Source: Bacteroidales bacterium (GTDB lineage: Bacteria > Bacteroidota > Bacteroidia > Bacteroidales > P3). From it: 6,765 nucleotides of DNA. Under the pieces are notes generated by a model, which made no database searches, had not been told where the DNA came from, and was given only the letters and a program-made list of their open reading frames with translations. A program made the position numbers and the translations under genes. Below are positions 1 to 6,765 of the stretch, in pieces. The stretch covers positions 1-6,765 of the forward strand of contig DUQY01000281.1 in NCBI GenBank assembly GCA_012837565.1. Direction: 5' to 3'. Position 1 is the first letter of the stretch; every line of letters begins with the position of its first letter.

Positions 1-1577
1 ATAGAATGGCTCAATCCACAGTAAATCCTAATATTCATTTGAACAATCTACTTTCGACAGAAGTCTCATTAAGTGATTTCTTTAACCTTGACAGCATAGC
101 TGATAGTATTAATAATTTAGAATTAGTTACTGTCAATCATCCAGATGGTGATTATCTCGACTTTATATTTTCAATAGATACAGTCTTAGTATTAGATATA
201 CCCAAATTGAATAATATAGCTGGGGTTAATTTCGACCTTCCTTCAATATCAATTGGTGATCCATTGCTAAACCACTACGGAGCATTCCACTTCCCAAGTA
301 TATCTCAACCTATGGATATGTTCACTGTCGATATTCCTAAGTTCGATAACAGACAGACTCTTGACAGTATTGTTATAAATAGTGGCTCTATAATCTTTGC
401 CCTAAGCTCAAACATTAACCATACTGCTTATATGAATATTAAATGTAATGGTCTTCGAAATAGAGTTACTAATAAAACATTTAACAAAACCTTCATTCTA
501 TCAGATTCTACTCAATCTGGAATTAATATTTTTAATCATCAAATTGACTTATCAGAATACACATTAGTAGTTAGTTCAGATTCGAAATTAAATTTCGAAC
601 AAAGAGTAACCATATATGTTAATGGTGCCATTCTGCCAAACTACGACATTAACTTAAACCTACAATTTTCAGATTTAGAATTAAATTATATTTATGGAAA
701 GCTAAGTGAATATAGTTTTGACTTCTCAGATATTATTAATGTTGATATTTTTAACGACCCCGATTTCGCACAGATTTTCGAGGCAGGTAAGTTTTCTTTA
801 GAGGATATGTATTTGGACTTGAATATTGAAACAAACATGGGGTTACCAACACTATTAAATCTCACAACAATCAAGGCATATAACGAAAATAATAATACAT
901 CAGCCAATATTATACCACCAAATGAAAATAGTTCAATTGCAATAAATGCTGCAAGCGGACATAATCGAGTTGGGACTGCAAATAATAAAATTACTCTAAA
1001 CTCTTCAGCTTTAAATACTCTACCTACTAAAATTGAATATAAGGGAGATTTGCTTCTAAATCCTAATGGATCTAATGGCTTTATTCCTAATAATCCTTGG
1101 ACGAAAGCTGAAGCTAAAATTCATATTCCATTAAAAGCTCAAATCAACGACCTAGACTATGAAATTGAATTTGACAGAATTGATTTAGGAGATGCAACAG
1201 ATTATATCAACTCTGCTTCATTGATTCTAAACCTAACAAACTATTTTCCTTTTTCAATTGGAGCTCAACTCTTTTGCATTGATGCAAATGGGATAGAAAC
1301 AGGACAGGTCCTTGAGTTGAACAACGCAAATAATAATACGATTTCAGGAGCTAATGTCGATTCGCATGGAAATATAATTAGTCCTTCAACTAAAACAACT
1401 AAAATAACAATAACTGCAAGCAATTTCGATATAATTAAGAATGCAAATAAGATGAAACTAAAGCTCTTATTAAATACCTCTTCAAGCGACTCAAACAAAC
1501 CTTATATTAGATTAAATAAAGACTCAAAGGTTTCGGTAAGCTTGGGAATAGATCTTAAAACTAATATAACATTTTAA
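1..1577 (+). CDS. Exported beta-rich hypothetical protein, 5'-truncated by the window edge
   Basis: The frame is open to the first base; the first ATG is at 6 (residue 1 below) and the visible part is 523 residues. No named domain is recognised. The protein is rich in Asn, Ser, Ile and Asp, has alternating hydrophobic residues typical of beta-sandwich surface proteins, and has no membrane helix. Visible landmarks are a start-like segment NPNIHLNNLLSTEVSLSDFF (residues 7-26), an N-x-GLP motif (277-281), IEYKGDLLLNPNG (343-355) and a HIPL strand (373-376). From memory these resemble an uncharacterised Bacteroidota envelope family that usually starts with a lipoprotein signal shortly before the first landmark. 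I therefore infer that a few tens of residues with the signal lie upstream and that ATG 6 is internal. The stop (1575-1577) is 30 bp before the DUF5723 gene, which suggests one operon. A role as soluble or lipid-anchored partner of that barrel is a guess. The reading frame is secure; the function is unknown. Confidence 0.8.
   Translation, partial: RMAQSTVNPNIHLNNLLSTEVSLSDFFNLDSIADSINNLELVTVNHPDGDYLDFIFSIDTVLVLDIPKLNNIAGVNFDLPSISIGDPLLNHYGAFHFPSISQPMDMFTVDIPKFDNRQTLDSIVINSGSIIFALSSNINHTAYMNIKCNGLRNRVTNKTFNKTFILSDSTQSGINIFNHQIDLSEYTLVVSSDSKLNFEQRVTIYVNGAILPNYDINLNLQFSDLELNYIYGKLSEYSFDFSDIINVDIFNDPDFAQIFEAGKFSLEDMYLDLNIETNMGLPTLLNLTTIKAYNENNNTSANIIPPNENSSIAINAASGHNRVGTANNKITLNSSALNTLPTKIEYKGDLLLNPNGSNGFIPNNPWTKAEAKIHIPLKAQINDLDYEIEFDRIDLGDATDYINSASLILNLTNYFPFSIGAQLFCIDANGIETGQVLELNNANNNTISGANVDSHGNIISPSTKTTKITITASNFDIIKNANKMKLKLLLNTSSSDSNKPYIRLNKDSKVSVSLGIDLKTNITF
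581..599. repeat. 19 bp palindrome inside the first gene
   Basis: Arms TTCGAAATT and AATTTCGAA are perfect 9 bp inverted copies around a single central A at 590. It encodes part of SKLNFE in the first gene. The central spacing is too short for a full hairpin, though an 8 bp stem with a 3-base loop (TAA) could form in RNA. No function is evident. Confidence 0.45.
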
Positions 1578-1607
1578 GCTTGATAAATAATTATAAAACA
1601 TAAAGAG

Positions 1608-3068
1608 ATGAGAAAATTGTATATCTTTATCCTAATAGCAATTTCAATAGTATTTGCTGTTAAAGATGTGAAAGCACAATACACAGACATTACTTATTTT
1701 ATGAGAAATGTCCCTACATCATTTAAAATGAACCCTGCCAACACTCCGGTTGCCAAGTTCTATATTAACTTACCGTTTTCTGGAATAAACTTTGACTTTG
1801 CTACCTCAGGCTTCTCATATAGTGATATTATTACAAGAAGAGCAGACGACTCACTACAAGTTGATTTAAATAAATTCTATAATGTACTTACTGATAAAAA
1901 TTATTTGAAACTTTCAAGCAGTATTGAGCTATTTGGATTTGGATTCCAAGTAGGGAATAATAACTATTTCTCCTTCGGTTTGGATCTAAATATGGATGGA
2001 AATATGAATTTCTCAAAAGGGTTATTTGGGTTTATTCTTAATGGTACAGATTCAGAAAATAAGAAAACTGAATTTATTAACAATAAATTGATATACCTTA
2101 ATACCTTTATATCTCCCTCCATTTCATATACAAGAGTAGTTAATGAACAACTTACAGTTGGAGGAAGAATTAAGATGCCAATGGGAATGGCTAATATTAC
2201 AACCGACAAATCAGAATTATCACTTAATTTTAATGATGATAAGATAACAGCATCAAGCGATTTTCTAATTAGAACTTCTAATATTATAGGGGAAATAGAA
2301 TTTAATGGATTAGGCGACTCTACTATTATTGGGTTTAGAAGTAATTCTACTGGAGACATGATTAGTAAATTAACTGACAACCTTGGTCTTGCATTCGATT
2401 TAGGAGCTTCATACAAATTGAACGATGATATGGTTGTTAGTTTAAGTATTCAGGATCTTGGATTTATTAATTGGGGAGCAGGTCTGACTCAGCTACAATC
2501 TAAGAATCCAAACGCATCATACACATTCAACGGATTGGGTTCTGTTGATTTCAACGACCAAAACTATTCAATAGAAGATCAATTTCAAGAAATTCTAGAT
2601 AGCGTAATAACTAGTTTCGATCTTGAAGCAGTGGAAGGAAAGTCTTATACACAGATGCTGCCAACCAAAGTATATGCAGGCTTCACTTGGAATTTTGCTA
2701 AAACACAGTACCTTAACGCACTTTATAAAGGAGCATTTGGAAACAACTATTCAGACCATTACCTATCAATATATTACACAACACAACTTGAAAGATACCT
2801 TAACTTCTCAATTGGGAATACATTTGCTTTTGAAAATCATTTTAACGCCATTTCGGCAATCAATCCAAGTCTTGCCCTTAACATAAACCTATATCTGATT
2901 AATTTCTATTTTGGGGGATCCTTACGTTCATCCTATAATTTAGCAAAACTAACAGGATTTAATGTATTTGCTGGAATGAATATAGCTTTTGGTTATAAAG
3001 ATTATTGGAAAAAAAGCGTATATTCAGAGAATGGTGATATTCCAGAAAATGATAATAATAATGAATAA
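1608..3068 (+). CDS. DUF5723 family outer-membrane beta-barrel protein
   Basis: This 486-residue protein has a clear Sec signal peptide: Arg2/Lys3, a hydrophobic core (residues 4-18) and a signal peptidase I site V-K-A before Gln24. The mature start carries a segment with N-P-A at residues 42-44 (MNPANTP), typical of DUF5723 and related FadL/PorV-like Bacteroidota barrels. The rest is a run of amphipathic beta strands with Gly and aromatic residues, for example around FGFGFQVGNNNYFSFGLDLN and SPSISYTRVVNEQLTVGGRI, consistent with an outer-membrane barrel. The last strand ends near GMNIAFGYKDYW, followed by a hydrophilic tail of about 18 residues ending in NDNNNE. That tail does not look like a T9SS C-terminal sorting domain. 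The ATG at 1608 is directly preceded by AAAGAG, too close for a normal Shine-Dalgarno, as is common in this phylum. It lies 30 bp after the preceding gene, with which it probably forms an operon. Substrate and function are unknown; family assignment is from pattern recognition. Confidence 0.8.
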   Translation: MRKLYIFILIAISIVFAVKDVKAQYTDITYFMRNVPTSFKMNPANTPVAKFYINLPFSGINFDFATSGFSYSDIITRRADDSLQVDLNKFYNVLTDKNYLKLSSSIELFGFGFQVGNNNYFSFGLDLNMDGNMNFSKGLFGFILNGTDSENKKTEFINNKLIYLNTFISPSISYTRVVNEQLTVGGRIKMPMGMANITTDKSELSLNFNDDKITASSDFLIRTSNIIGEIEFNGLGDSTIIGFRSNSTGDMISKLTDNLGLAFDLGASYKLNDDMVVSLSIQDLGFINWGAGLTQLQSKNPNASYTFNGLGSVDFNDQNYSIEDQFQEILDSVITSFDLEAVEGKSYTQMLPTKVYAGFTWNFAKTQYLNALYKGAFGNNYSDHYLSIYYTTQLERYLNFSIGNTFAFENHFNAISAINPSLALNINLYLINFYFGGSLRSSYNLAKLTGFNVFAGMNIAFGYKDYWKKSVYSENGDIPENDNNNE

Positions 3069-3198
3069 AGATAAAAATTGAATAGATTAGTAAATAATTG
3101 AATAAAAATACATATAAATTTAAGCTTAATGTAATATAATAACGACTTTACAAGTTATTATGTATTGAAATAAACATAACTGAGAAAACGAACCAATA
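3069..3198. other. 130 bp AT-rich intergenic gap before porW/sprE
   Basis: This is the largest non-coding stretch in the window and the likeliest place for a promoter of the porW/sprE gene. I found no convincing match to the Bacteroidota promoter form (TTG with TAnnTTTG about 20 bp downstream). A TATAAT hexamer at 3135-3140 lacks a properly spaced -35 partner. A 10 bp palindrome TTAAGCTTAA lies at 3120-3129. An imperfect inverted pair (AGTTAT near 3153 and ATAACT near 3176) has a bulge and no T-tract, so it is not a credible terminator. Whether transcription starts here or reads through from the DUF5723 gene is unresolved. Confidence 0.5.
3076..3104. repeat. Pair of 9 bp direct repeats, 20 bp period
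   Basis: AATTGAATA occurs at 3076-3084 and again at 3096-3104, exactly 20 bp apart start to start, just after the DUF5723 stop codon. A spacing near two helical turns would suit a regulator binding one face of the DNA. In sequence this AT-rich a chance match is quite possible. Confidence 0.3.
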
Positions 3199-5982
3199 TT
3201 GAAAGCAACCTTCACAACATATAAAAAGCTAATAATACTAATAACTTTAATTGTTTTTTTAGCATCTTGCTCAACTAAAAAGAACAAATGGTATAATAGA
3301 GCCTACCATACAACAGTAGCTCATTATAATGCTTATTGGAATGGGAATGATGCTTTCAAGCAAGGAGTTAAATCAATTAAGGAAACCCAGAAAGACGATT
3401 TCTCAAGAATACTACCTGTTTTCAAGTTGGGCAGTCAAGAACAAGCAGCTGCAGTAAAACCTAATATGGATAGAGCAATTGAAAAAAGCTCTAAAGTCAT
3501 CAAAAAACATTCAATGGTTTTCAATAAAAAGGAAAAGAATCCTGAAATAAAGAAAGCCTACTTATTAATTGGCAAAGCTAGTTTTTATCAAAAAGAATAT
3601 AAGGTTGCACAGGCCACTTTTCGTCATATTCAATCTGCATGGAAAGACGAACCAATTATGTATGATGCAATGATTTGGCAAGCCTTCACTTCAAGTATGG
3701 AAAAAGACTATTCACTTGCCGAAAGCACACTTGACCAAGTTAGGAATAAGATTCAAGAAAAAAAGGCTCCAAAAAGTCTTAATAAGTTCCTTTATTCTGT
3801 TTATGCAGAAAATGCAATCGCACAAAAAAAATACTCAAAGGCACTAGAATATATACAATTAACAAAGAAATACTCTAATTCGCATTCACTAAACACAAGA
3901 TTGATGTTTATTGAAGCGCAGCTATATCAACAAGGTAATGAACTCGAATATGCAAGCAAGTTATTTGGGAAAGTTGCAATAAGAGCCAAACACTATGATA
4001 TGCAATTTGCAGCACAACTAAGTCAAGCAATGTGTTATGACCCAAAGAAAGGAGATAGCAAAAAGATAAAGACAAAGTTAGAAAAAATGGCTAAGGAAGA
4101 TAAAAACTTAGAATATAACGACCAAGTATATTACGCTCTTGCTGAAATCTACTTCAAGGATAAGAATGTTGATAAGGCATGTGAGTACTGGGCAAAATCT
4201 GTTTCATCTTCATTTAAAAATGTAAATCAAAAAATAGCTTCCTCAATAAGATTAGCTGATATTAATTACGAGTTGTTGGAAAAATACGAACCAGCACACG
4301 ACTATTACGACACAGCTCTAACAGTAATGAGAAAAGACTACCCAGAGTATAACCAAATCAAAAGCAAACAAATAGTTTTAGCAAACCTTGTAACAAATCT
4401 AAGAGTTGTAACAAGATGGGATAGTCTACTTGCATTAAGCGAATTGAGTCAAGCTGATTTGGATAAAAAAATTGATGGCTGGATAAAAGAATATAAAATA
4501 CAACAGGAAGAAATTAGAAAAGCCGAACAACTTGCAAGAGCTCAACTTGCTCAATTGGGTAGGCAAAATCCTTATGATCAAAATCGTCAAACAAGCTCAT
4601 GGTATTTCTATAATATCTCAACCGTTCAAACAGGCAAGGCAGAGTTTATGAGAATATGGGGGCCAAGAAAACATGAGGACAACTGGAGGCTAAGCGATAA
4701 ACAACAAAGCTTCGATTTTGATGATATGGACGATGATGAATTAGCAAATAATGAATCCGATTCATTAGACGACAAAGGAAACCCAAAACCTCCTACTGTA
4801 CCAGTAAATAAAAACCCTGGAGTAAAGGAGTTTTACACAAAAGACATTCCAAAAACTCAAGAAAAAAAGGATTCGATACATATTGAAATATCGAAAGCTT
4901 TACTCGAGGCAGGTTATATATATTATCAAGGACTTGCAAATAACGGGAAAGCAATATCAACCTTCCTTGAACTACAAAAACGATATCCGAACTATCCAAC
5001 TACACTTCCATCCTCATATCACTTATATAAGATATATGAGAAGATAGGACAAACTCCTAATTCAAATTACTATAAAGCAAAAGTACTAAAAGAATACCCT
5101 GAAAGTGAATTTGCAATGATGATTCAAAACCCAGAATATTGGCAAGAGCTCTCATCCTCCAACTCCGAATCAGATAGAATATATAAAGAAGTTTATAACG
5201 TATACACATCAAAAGATTATAAACAAACCATATCTAAAGCTCAAGAAGCAATTGAAACAATTCATTTTGGACCATATATTGCACGACTTCATTATATTGA
5301 AGCAATTGCAAAAGGGAAGTTATATGGAATAGACTCTCTTATGAATGATTTAAACATGATTGTTTACAATTACCCAGAACATTCAATAACACCTACAATT
5401 GAAAACCAACTAAAATACCTTAGCACAAACTATAATATTGCAAGTCAGAACTTAGCATATAAGGAAAAGATTCTAAAAAATAATGAGTCACCTAAAGAAG
5501 GTGGAATAAAAACCGAAGAGGGCTCAGGCGATGAAATAAAAACAGAAATAATAGACCATACTATTAATGATGAAGATATATTAGATGCTGAAAGCTTAGT
5601 ATATAGGTATAGGGATATGGAGCATTTCTACGTTGTTATTTTTGATGACGACAAGTTAAATGCATCAGAAATAAAAATTAAATTCTCAGACTACAACTCA
5701 AAATTCTATAAGAGTGATAATTTAAAGTTAACAAGTTTATTATTCACCATGTCAGAACAAATGATTACAGTGGATAGATTTGAAGATATAGAGAAAGCGA
5801 TGAAATATTATAATGGGGTTATTTCTAATAATGAGGTTCTAGACAATATAGACCCTACCCTATTCAAACATTTTATTATTTCAACTCAAAACTATCCAAC
5901 ATTCTACAATAGGAAAAACATACCAGCGTATTTAAAATTCTTTAGGATATTTTACCTCAAACCTCTAGAGAAAGAGGAATAA
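3199..5982 (+). CDS. porW: Type IX secretion system lipoprotein PorW/SprE
   Basis: This 927-residue lipoprotein matches PorW of Porphyromonas and SprE of Flavobacterium, which are needed for T9SS secretion and, in gliders, motility. PorW is known to link the periplasmic PorK/PorN ring to the Sov/SprA translocon. A hydrophobic signal ends in lipobox L-A-S-Cys24. Then come the family's N-terminal motif (R34, Y36-H37, AHYNAYWNG at 41-49) and TPR-like helical repeats, e.g. 117-150, 154-187, 308-340 and 351-378. A charged helix (about 425-456) leads to the conserved WYFYN...GKAEF...WG-R...EDNWR block (468-497). After that lie an acidic linker (506-525), a second TPR region (about 561-760) and a C-terminal domain opening at HFYVV (809-813). 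The start is TTG at 3199: an in-frame TGA lies at 3181-3183, and the next ATG is about residue 88, past the lipobox. Length is normal for the family and no frameshift is seen. The bactofilin follows after 68 bp. Confidence 0.93.
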   Translation: MKATFTTYKKLIILITLIVFLASCSTKKNKWYNRAYHTTVAHYNAYWNGNDAFKQGVKSIKETQKDDFSRILPVFKLGSQEQAAAVKPNMDRAIEKSSKVIKKHSMVFNKKEKNPEIKKAYLLIGKASFYQKEYKVAQATFRHIQSAWKDEPIMYDAMIWQAFTSSMEKDYSLAESTLDQVRNKIQEKKAPKSLNKFLYSVYAENAIAQKKYSKALEYIQLTKKYSNSHSLNTRLMFIEAQLYQQGNELEYASKLFGKVAIRAKHYDMQFAAQLSQAMCYDPKKGDSKKIKTKLEKMAKEDKNLEYNDQVYYALAEIYFKDKNVDKACEYWAKSVSSSFKNVNQKIASSIRLADINYELLEKYEPAHDYYDTALTVMRKDYPEYNQIKSKQIVLANLVTNLRVVTRWDSLLALSELSQADLDKKIDGWIKEYKIQQEEIRKAEQLARAQLAQLGRQNPYDQNRQTSSWYFYNISTVQTGKAEFMRIWGPRKHEDNWRLSDKQQSFDFDDMDDDELANNESDSLDDKGNPKPPTVPVNKNPGVKEFYTKDIPKTQEKKDSIHIEISKALLEAGYIYYQGLANNGKAISTFLELQKRYPNYPTTLPSSYHLYKIYEKIGQTPNSNYYKAKVLKEYPESEFAMMIQNPEYWQELSSSNSESDRIYKEVYNVYTSKDYKQTISKAQEAIETIHFGPYIARLHYIEAIAKGKLYGIDSLMNDLNMIVYNYPEHSITPTIENQLKYLSTNYNIASQNLAYKEKILKNNESPKEGGIKTEEGSGDEIKTEIIDHTINDEDILDAESLVYRYRDMEHFYVVIFDDDKLNASEIKIKFSDYNSKFYKSDNLKLTSLLFTMSEQMITVDRFEDIEKAMKYYNGVISNNEVLDNIDPTLFKHFIISTQNYPTFYNRKNIPAYLKFFRIFYLKPLEKEE

Positions 5983-6050
5983 AACATGAAAAGATAAACT
6001 AATTAGTATTATTAACGTAGTAAAGATTATTAACACAAGAAAAATAGATT
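5983..6050. other. 68 bp spacer between porW/sprE and the bactofilin gene
   Basis: This AT-rich spacer has no gene. It contains an 8 bp palindrome CTAATTAG at 5999-6006 and a repeated ATTATTAAC at 6008-6016 and 6026-6034. No terminator hairpin with a T-tract is present, so read-through from porW/sprE into the bactofilin gene is plausible. No clear promoter or Shine-Dalgarno is visible. Confidence 0.5.
6008..6034. repeat. Pair of 9 bp direct repeats, 18 bp period
   Basis: ATTATTAAC is found at 6008-6016 and 6026-6034, within about 45 bp of the bactofilin start codon. It could be a two-site operator or a product of AT-rich composition; the sequence alone does not decide. Confidence 0.3.
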
Positions 6051-6443
6051 ATGGCAAAAACTAATTACGATCAAGACAGCACTAACGCAATTAATATAAT
6101 AAGCAATAGAACGACAATAAAGGGCGATGTTATCTCAGATGGGGACTTAAGAATTGATGGCATTGTTGATGGATCATTAAATATTAAAGGCAAGCTTGTT
6201 ATAGGCGTTAGCGGAAAGATTATTGGAAGCATTAATTGTCAAAATGCTGATATATCAGGAAAAGTTGAAGGTAATTTAGTTGTTAAAGAACTTCTATCAC
6301 TTCAAAACAACTCATCTATTAATGGAGACATAACAATTGGTAAACTCTCAATTGAACCAGGAGCTTCATTTACAGGAAAATGCAGTATGGCAACATCACC
6401 AAAAGCATTTGAGCCAACAAAAACATCAGCAACAAACTCTTAA
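6051..6443 (+). CDS. Bactofilin (polymer-forming cytoskeletal protein)
   Basis: This 130-residue protein has one bactofilin domain at about residues 17-112, flanked by short polar tails, the standard small-bactofilin layout. The domain opens with TTIKGDVISDGDLRIDG (21-37). It continues as short strands with Gly turns (GSLNIKGKLVIG, GKIIGSI, ADISGKVEGNLVV, SINGDITIGKL, IEPGASFTGKC), the pattern of a right-handed beta-helix. Family members polymerise without nucleotide into filaments at the cytoplasmic face of the membrane and help place cell-shape, wall or surface machinery. Here the N-tail (MAKTNYDQDSTNAIN) is polar and shows no obvious membrane-binding hydrophobic patch, and the C-tail is Thr/Ser/Lys-rich. 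Cysteines occur at 63 and 111. It follows porW/sprE by 68 bp and precedes a small membrane-protein gene by 15 bp, suggesting co-transcription with the latter. Its specific role here is unknown. Confidence 0.94.
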   Translation: MAKTNYDQDSTNAINIISNRTTIKGDVISDGDLRIDGIVDGSLNIKGKLVIGVSGKIIGSINCQNADISGKVEGNLVVKELLSLQNNSSINGDITIGKLSIEPGASFTGKCSMATSPKAFEPTKTSATNS

Positions 6444-6458
6444 TCAAATAATAAGTTT

Positions 6459-6765
6459 ATGAAAAAACATCCTTTGATTTCTTATTTTACTAAGCTATCA
6501 TACTTTTCAATTGCAGTAGCCTTCATGGCTTTTTTTGCTATGTTGTTTTTAAAAAATAAAATCAGCATGAATTTACCTTATTACATAGTATTGTTTTATA
6601 TTTGCACCGCAATAGGATATACTTTAACATACTATTCTATAAATAAGAAGAGCATGAGGTTTGAAAATATATTTATGTTAGTCAAGTTTGGCAAACTATT
6701 CATTTATATAATTGTATTTTCGGTTATAATTCTGTCAGAAACAGAAAGCACAATACCTTTTGTAA
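6459..6765 (+). CDS. Small multi-pass membrane protein, AtpI-like candidate, 3'-truncated by window end
   Basis: An ATG at 6459, 15 bp after the bactofilin stop, opens a frame with no stop up to the window end (102 residues visible). It is hydrophobic, with three predicted transmembrane segments at about residues 12-31, 40-58 and 71-93, short basic loops (KNK, NKKSMR) between them, and a polar turn (SETES) leading towards a probable fourth. The layout and the FMLVKFGKLFIYIIVF-type third helix resemble AtpI-like proteins that come before atpB in Bacteroidota, where the bactofilin gene often lies upstream of the F0F1 ATP synthase operon. AtpI-type proteins are thought to help assemble the c-ring or support Mg2+/ion supply. 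It is not a typical AtpZ, which is shorter with two helices. The assignment rests on topology and gene order only and cannot be confirmed because the C-terminus and downstream genes are outside the window. The tight spacing points to an operon with the bactofilin. Confidence 0.7.
   Translation, partial: MKKHPLISYFTKLSYFSIAVAFMAFFAMLFLKNKISMNLPYYIVLFYICTAIGYTLTYYSINKKSMRFENIFMLVKFGKLFIYIIVFSVIILSETESTIPFV

Noticed and set aside
692..907. Short minus-strand open frames at 692-907, 1265-1498 and 4793-4999
   Set aside because: All are antisense to clear coding regions, lack domain signatures, and have compositions expected from reverse translation of AT-rich genes.
1964..2416. Minus-strand open frame of 150 codons opposite the DUF5723 gene
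   Set aside because: It lies wholly inside a well-supported gene, its translation is a Leu/Ile/Pro/Ser-rich antisense shadow with no recognisable domain, and it has no separate upstream context.
2623..2886. Plus-strand open frame of 87 codons in another frame of the DUF5723 gene
   Set aside because: It is fully nested in the DUF5723 coding sequence, and its His/Gln/Thr-rich product looks like an out-of-frame translation.
1573..3130. Shared TTTAAGCTTRAT upstream of two genes (1573-1584 and 3119-3130), considered as a common regulatory motif
   Set aside because: The first copy overlaps the stop codon of gene 1, distances to the downstream starts differ (35 and 80 bp), and the motif is short and AT-rich.
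5962..5977. Hairpin CCTCT / AGAGG at the end of porW/sprE, considered as a terminator
   Set aside because: The stem is only 5 bp, it lies within the last codons, and the following bases are A-rich with no T-tract.
5986..5997. ATGAAAAGATAA mini-frame after porW/sprE, considered as a leader peptide
   Set aside because: It would encode only three residues, and there is no attenuator structure or ribosome-binding signal to support it.
1..6765. CRISPR arrays, tRNA or rRNA genes, insertion sequences, phage genes and T9SS C-terminal sorting domains
   Set aside because: No regularly spaced repeats, cloverleaf or rRNA signatures, transposase or integrase motifs, or typical C-terminal sorting motifs were seen on either strand.

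Overview
The window is AT-rich (about one-third G+C by eye) and reads as a chromosomal segment of a Bacteroidota bacterium. The main support is a full-length PorW/SprE-type lipoprotein of the type IX secretion system (T9SS), a Bacteroidota-specific machine. Other support is a DUF5723-type outer-membrane protein, Asn/Asp-rich secreted proteins, and gene starts without Shine-Dalgarno motifs. I cannot fix genus or family; a T9SS-bearing marine or anaerobic lineage near Bacteroidales/Marinilabiliales or Flavobacteriia is plausible.

All genes lie on the + strand and little DNA is non-coding. (1) Positions 1-1577 hold the 3' part of a gene for an exported beta-rich protein; its N-terminus, probably with the signal peptide, lies before the window. 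(2) Positions 1608-3068 encode a signal-peptide-bearing DUF5723 beta-barrel candidate, 30 bp downstream and probably co-transcribed. (3) After a 130 bp AT-rich gap, 3199-5982 encodes the PorW/SprE lipoprotein, apparently from a TTG start. (4) After a 68 bp gap, 6051-6443 encodes a bactofilin. (5) Positions 6459-6765 begin a small multi-pass membrane protein that runs off the window. In many Bacteroidota the bactofilin is followed by AtpI/AtpZ-type proteins and the F0F1 ATP synthase operon, so this is probably an AtpI-like protein.

Functionally this is mostly a cell-envelope neighbourhood: an uncharacterised surface pair (genes 1 and 2), a T9SS component linking the periplasmic ring to the translocon, a cytoskeletal bactofilin, and the likely edge of the ATP synthase operon. 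I see no mobile elements, CRISPR arrays, tRNA or rRNA genes, or clear rho-independent terminators. I found no evidence of a wholly new system. The least understood parts are genes 1 and 2 and their position beside porW/sprE.
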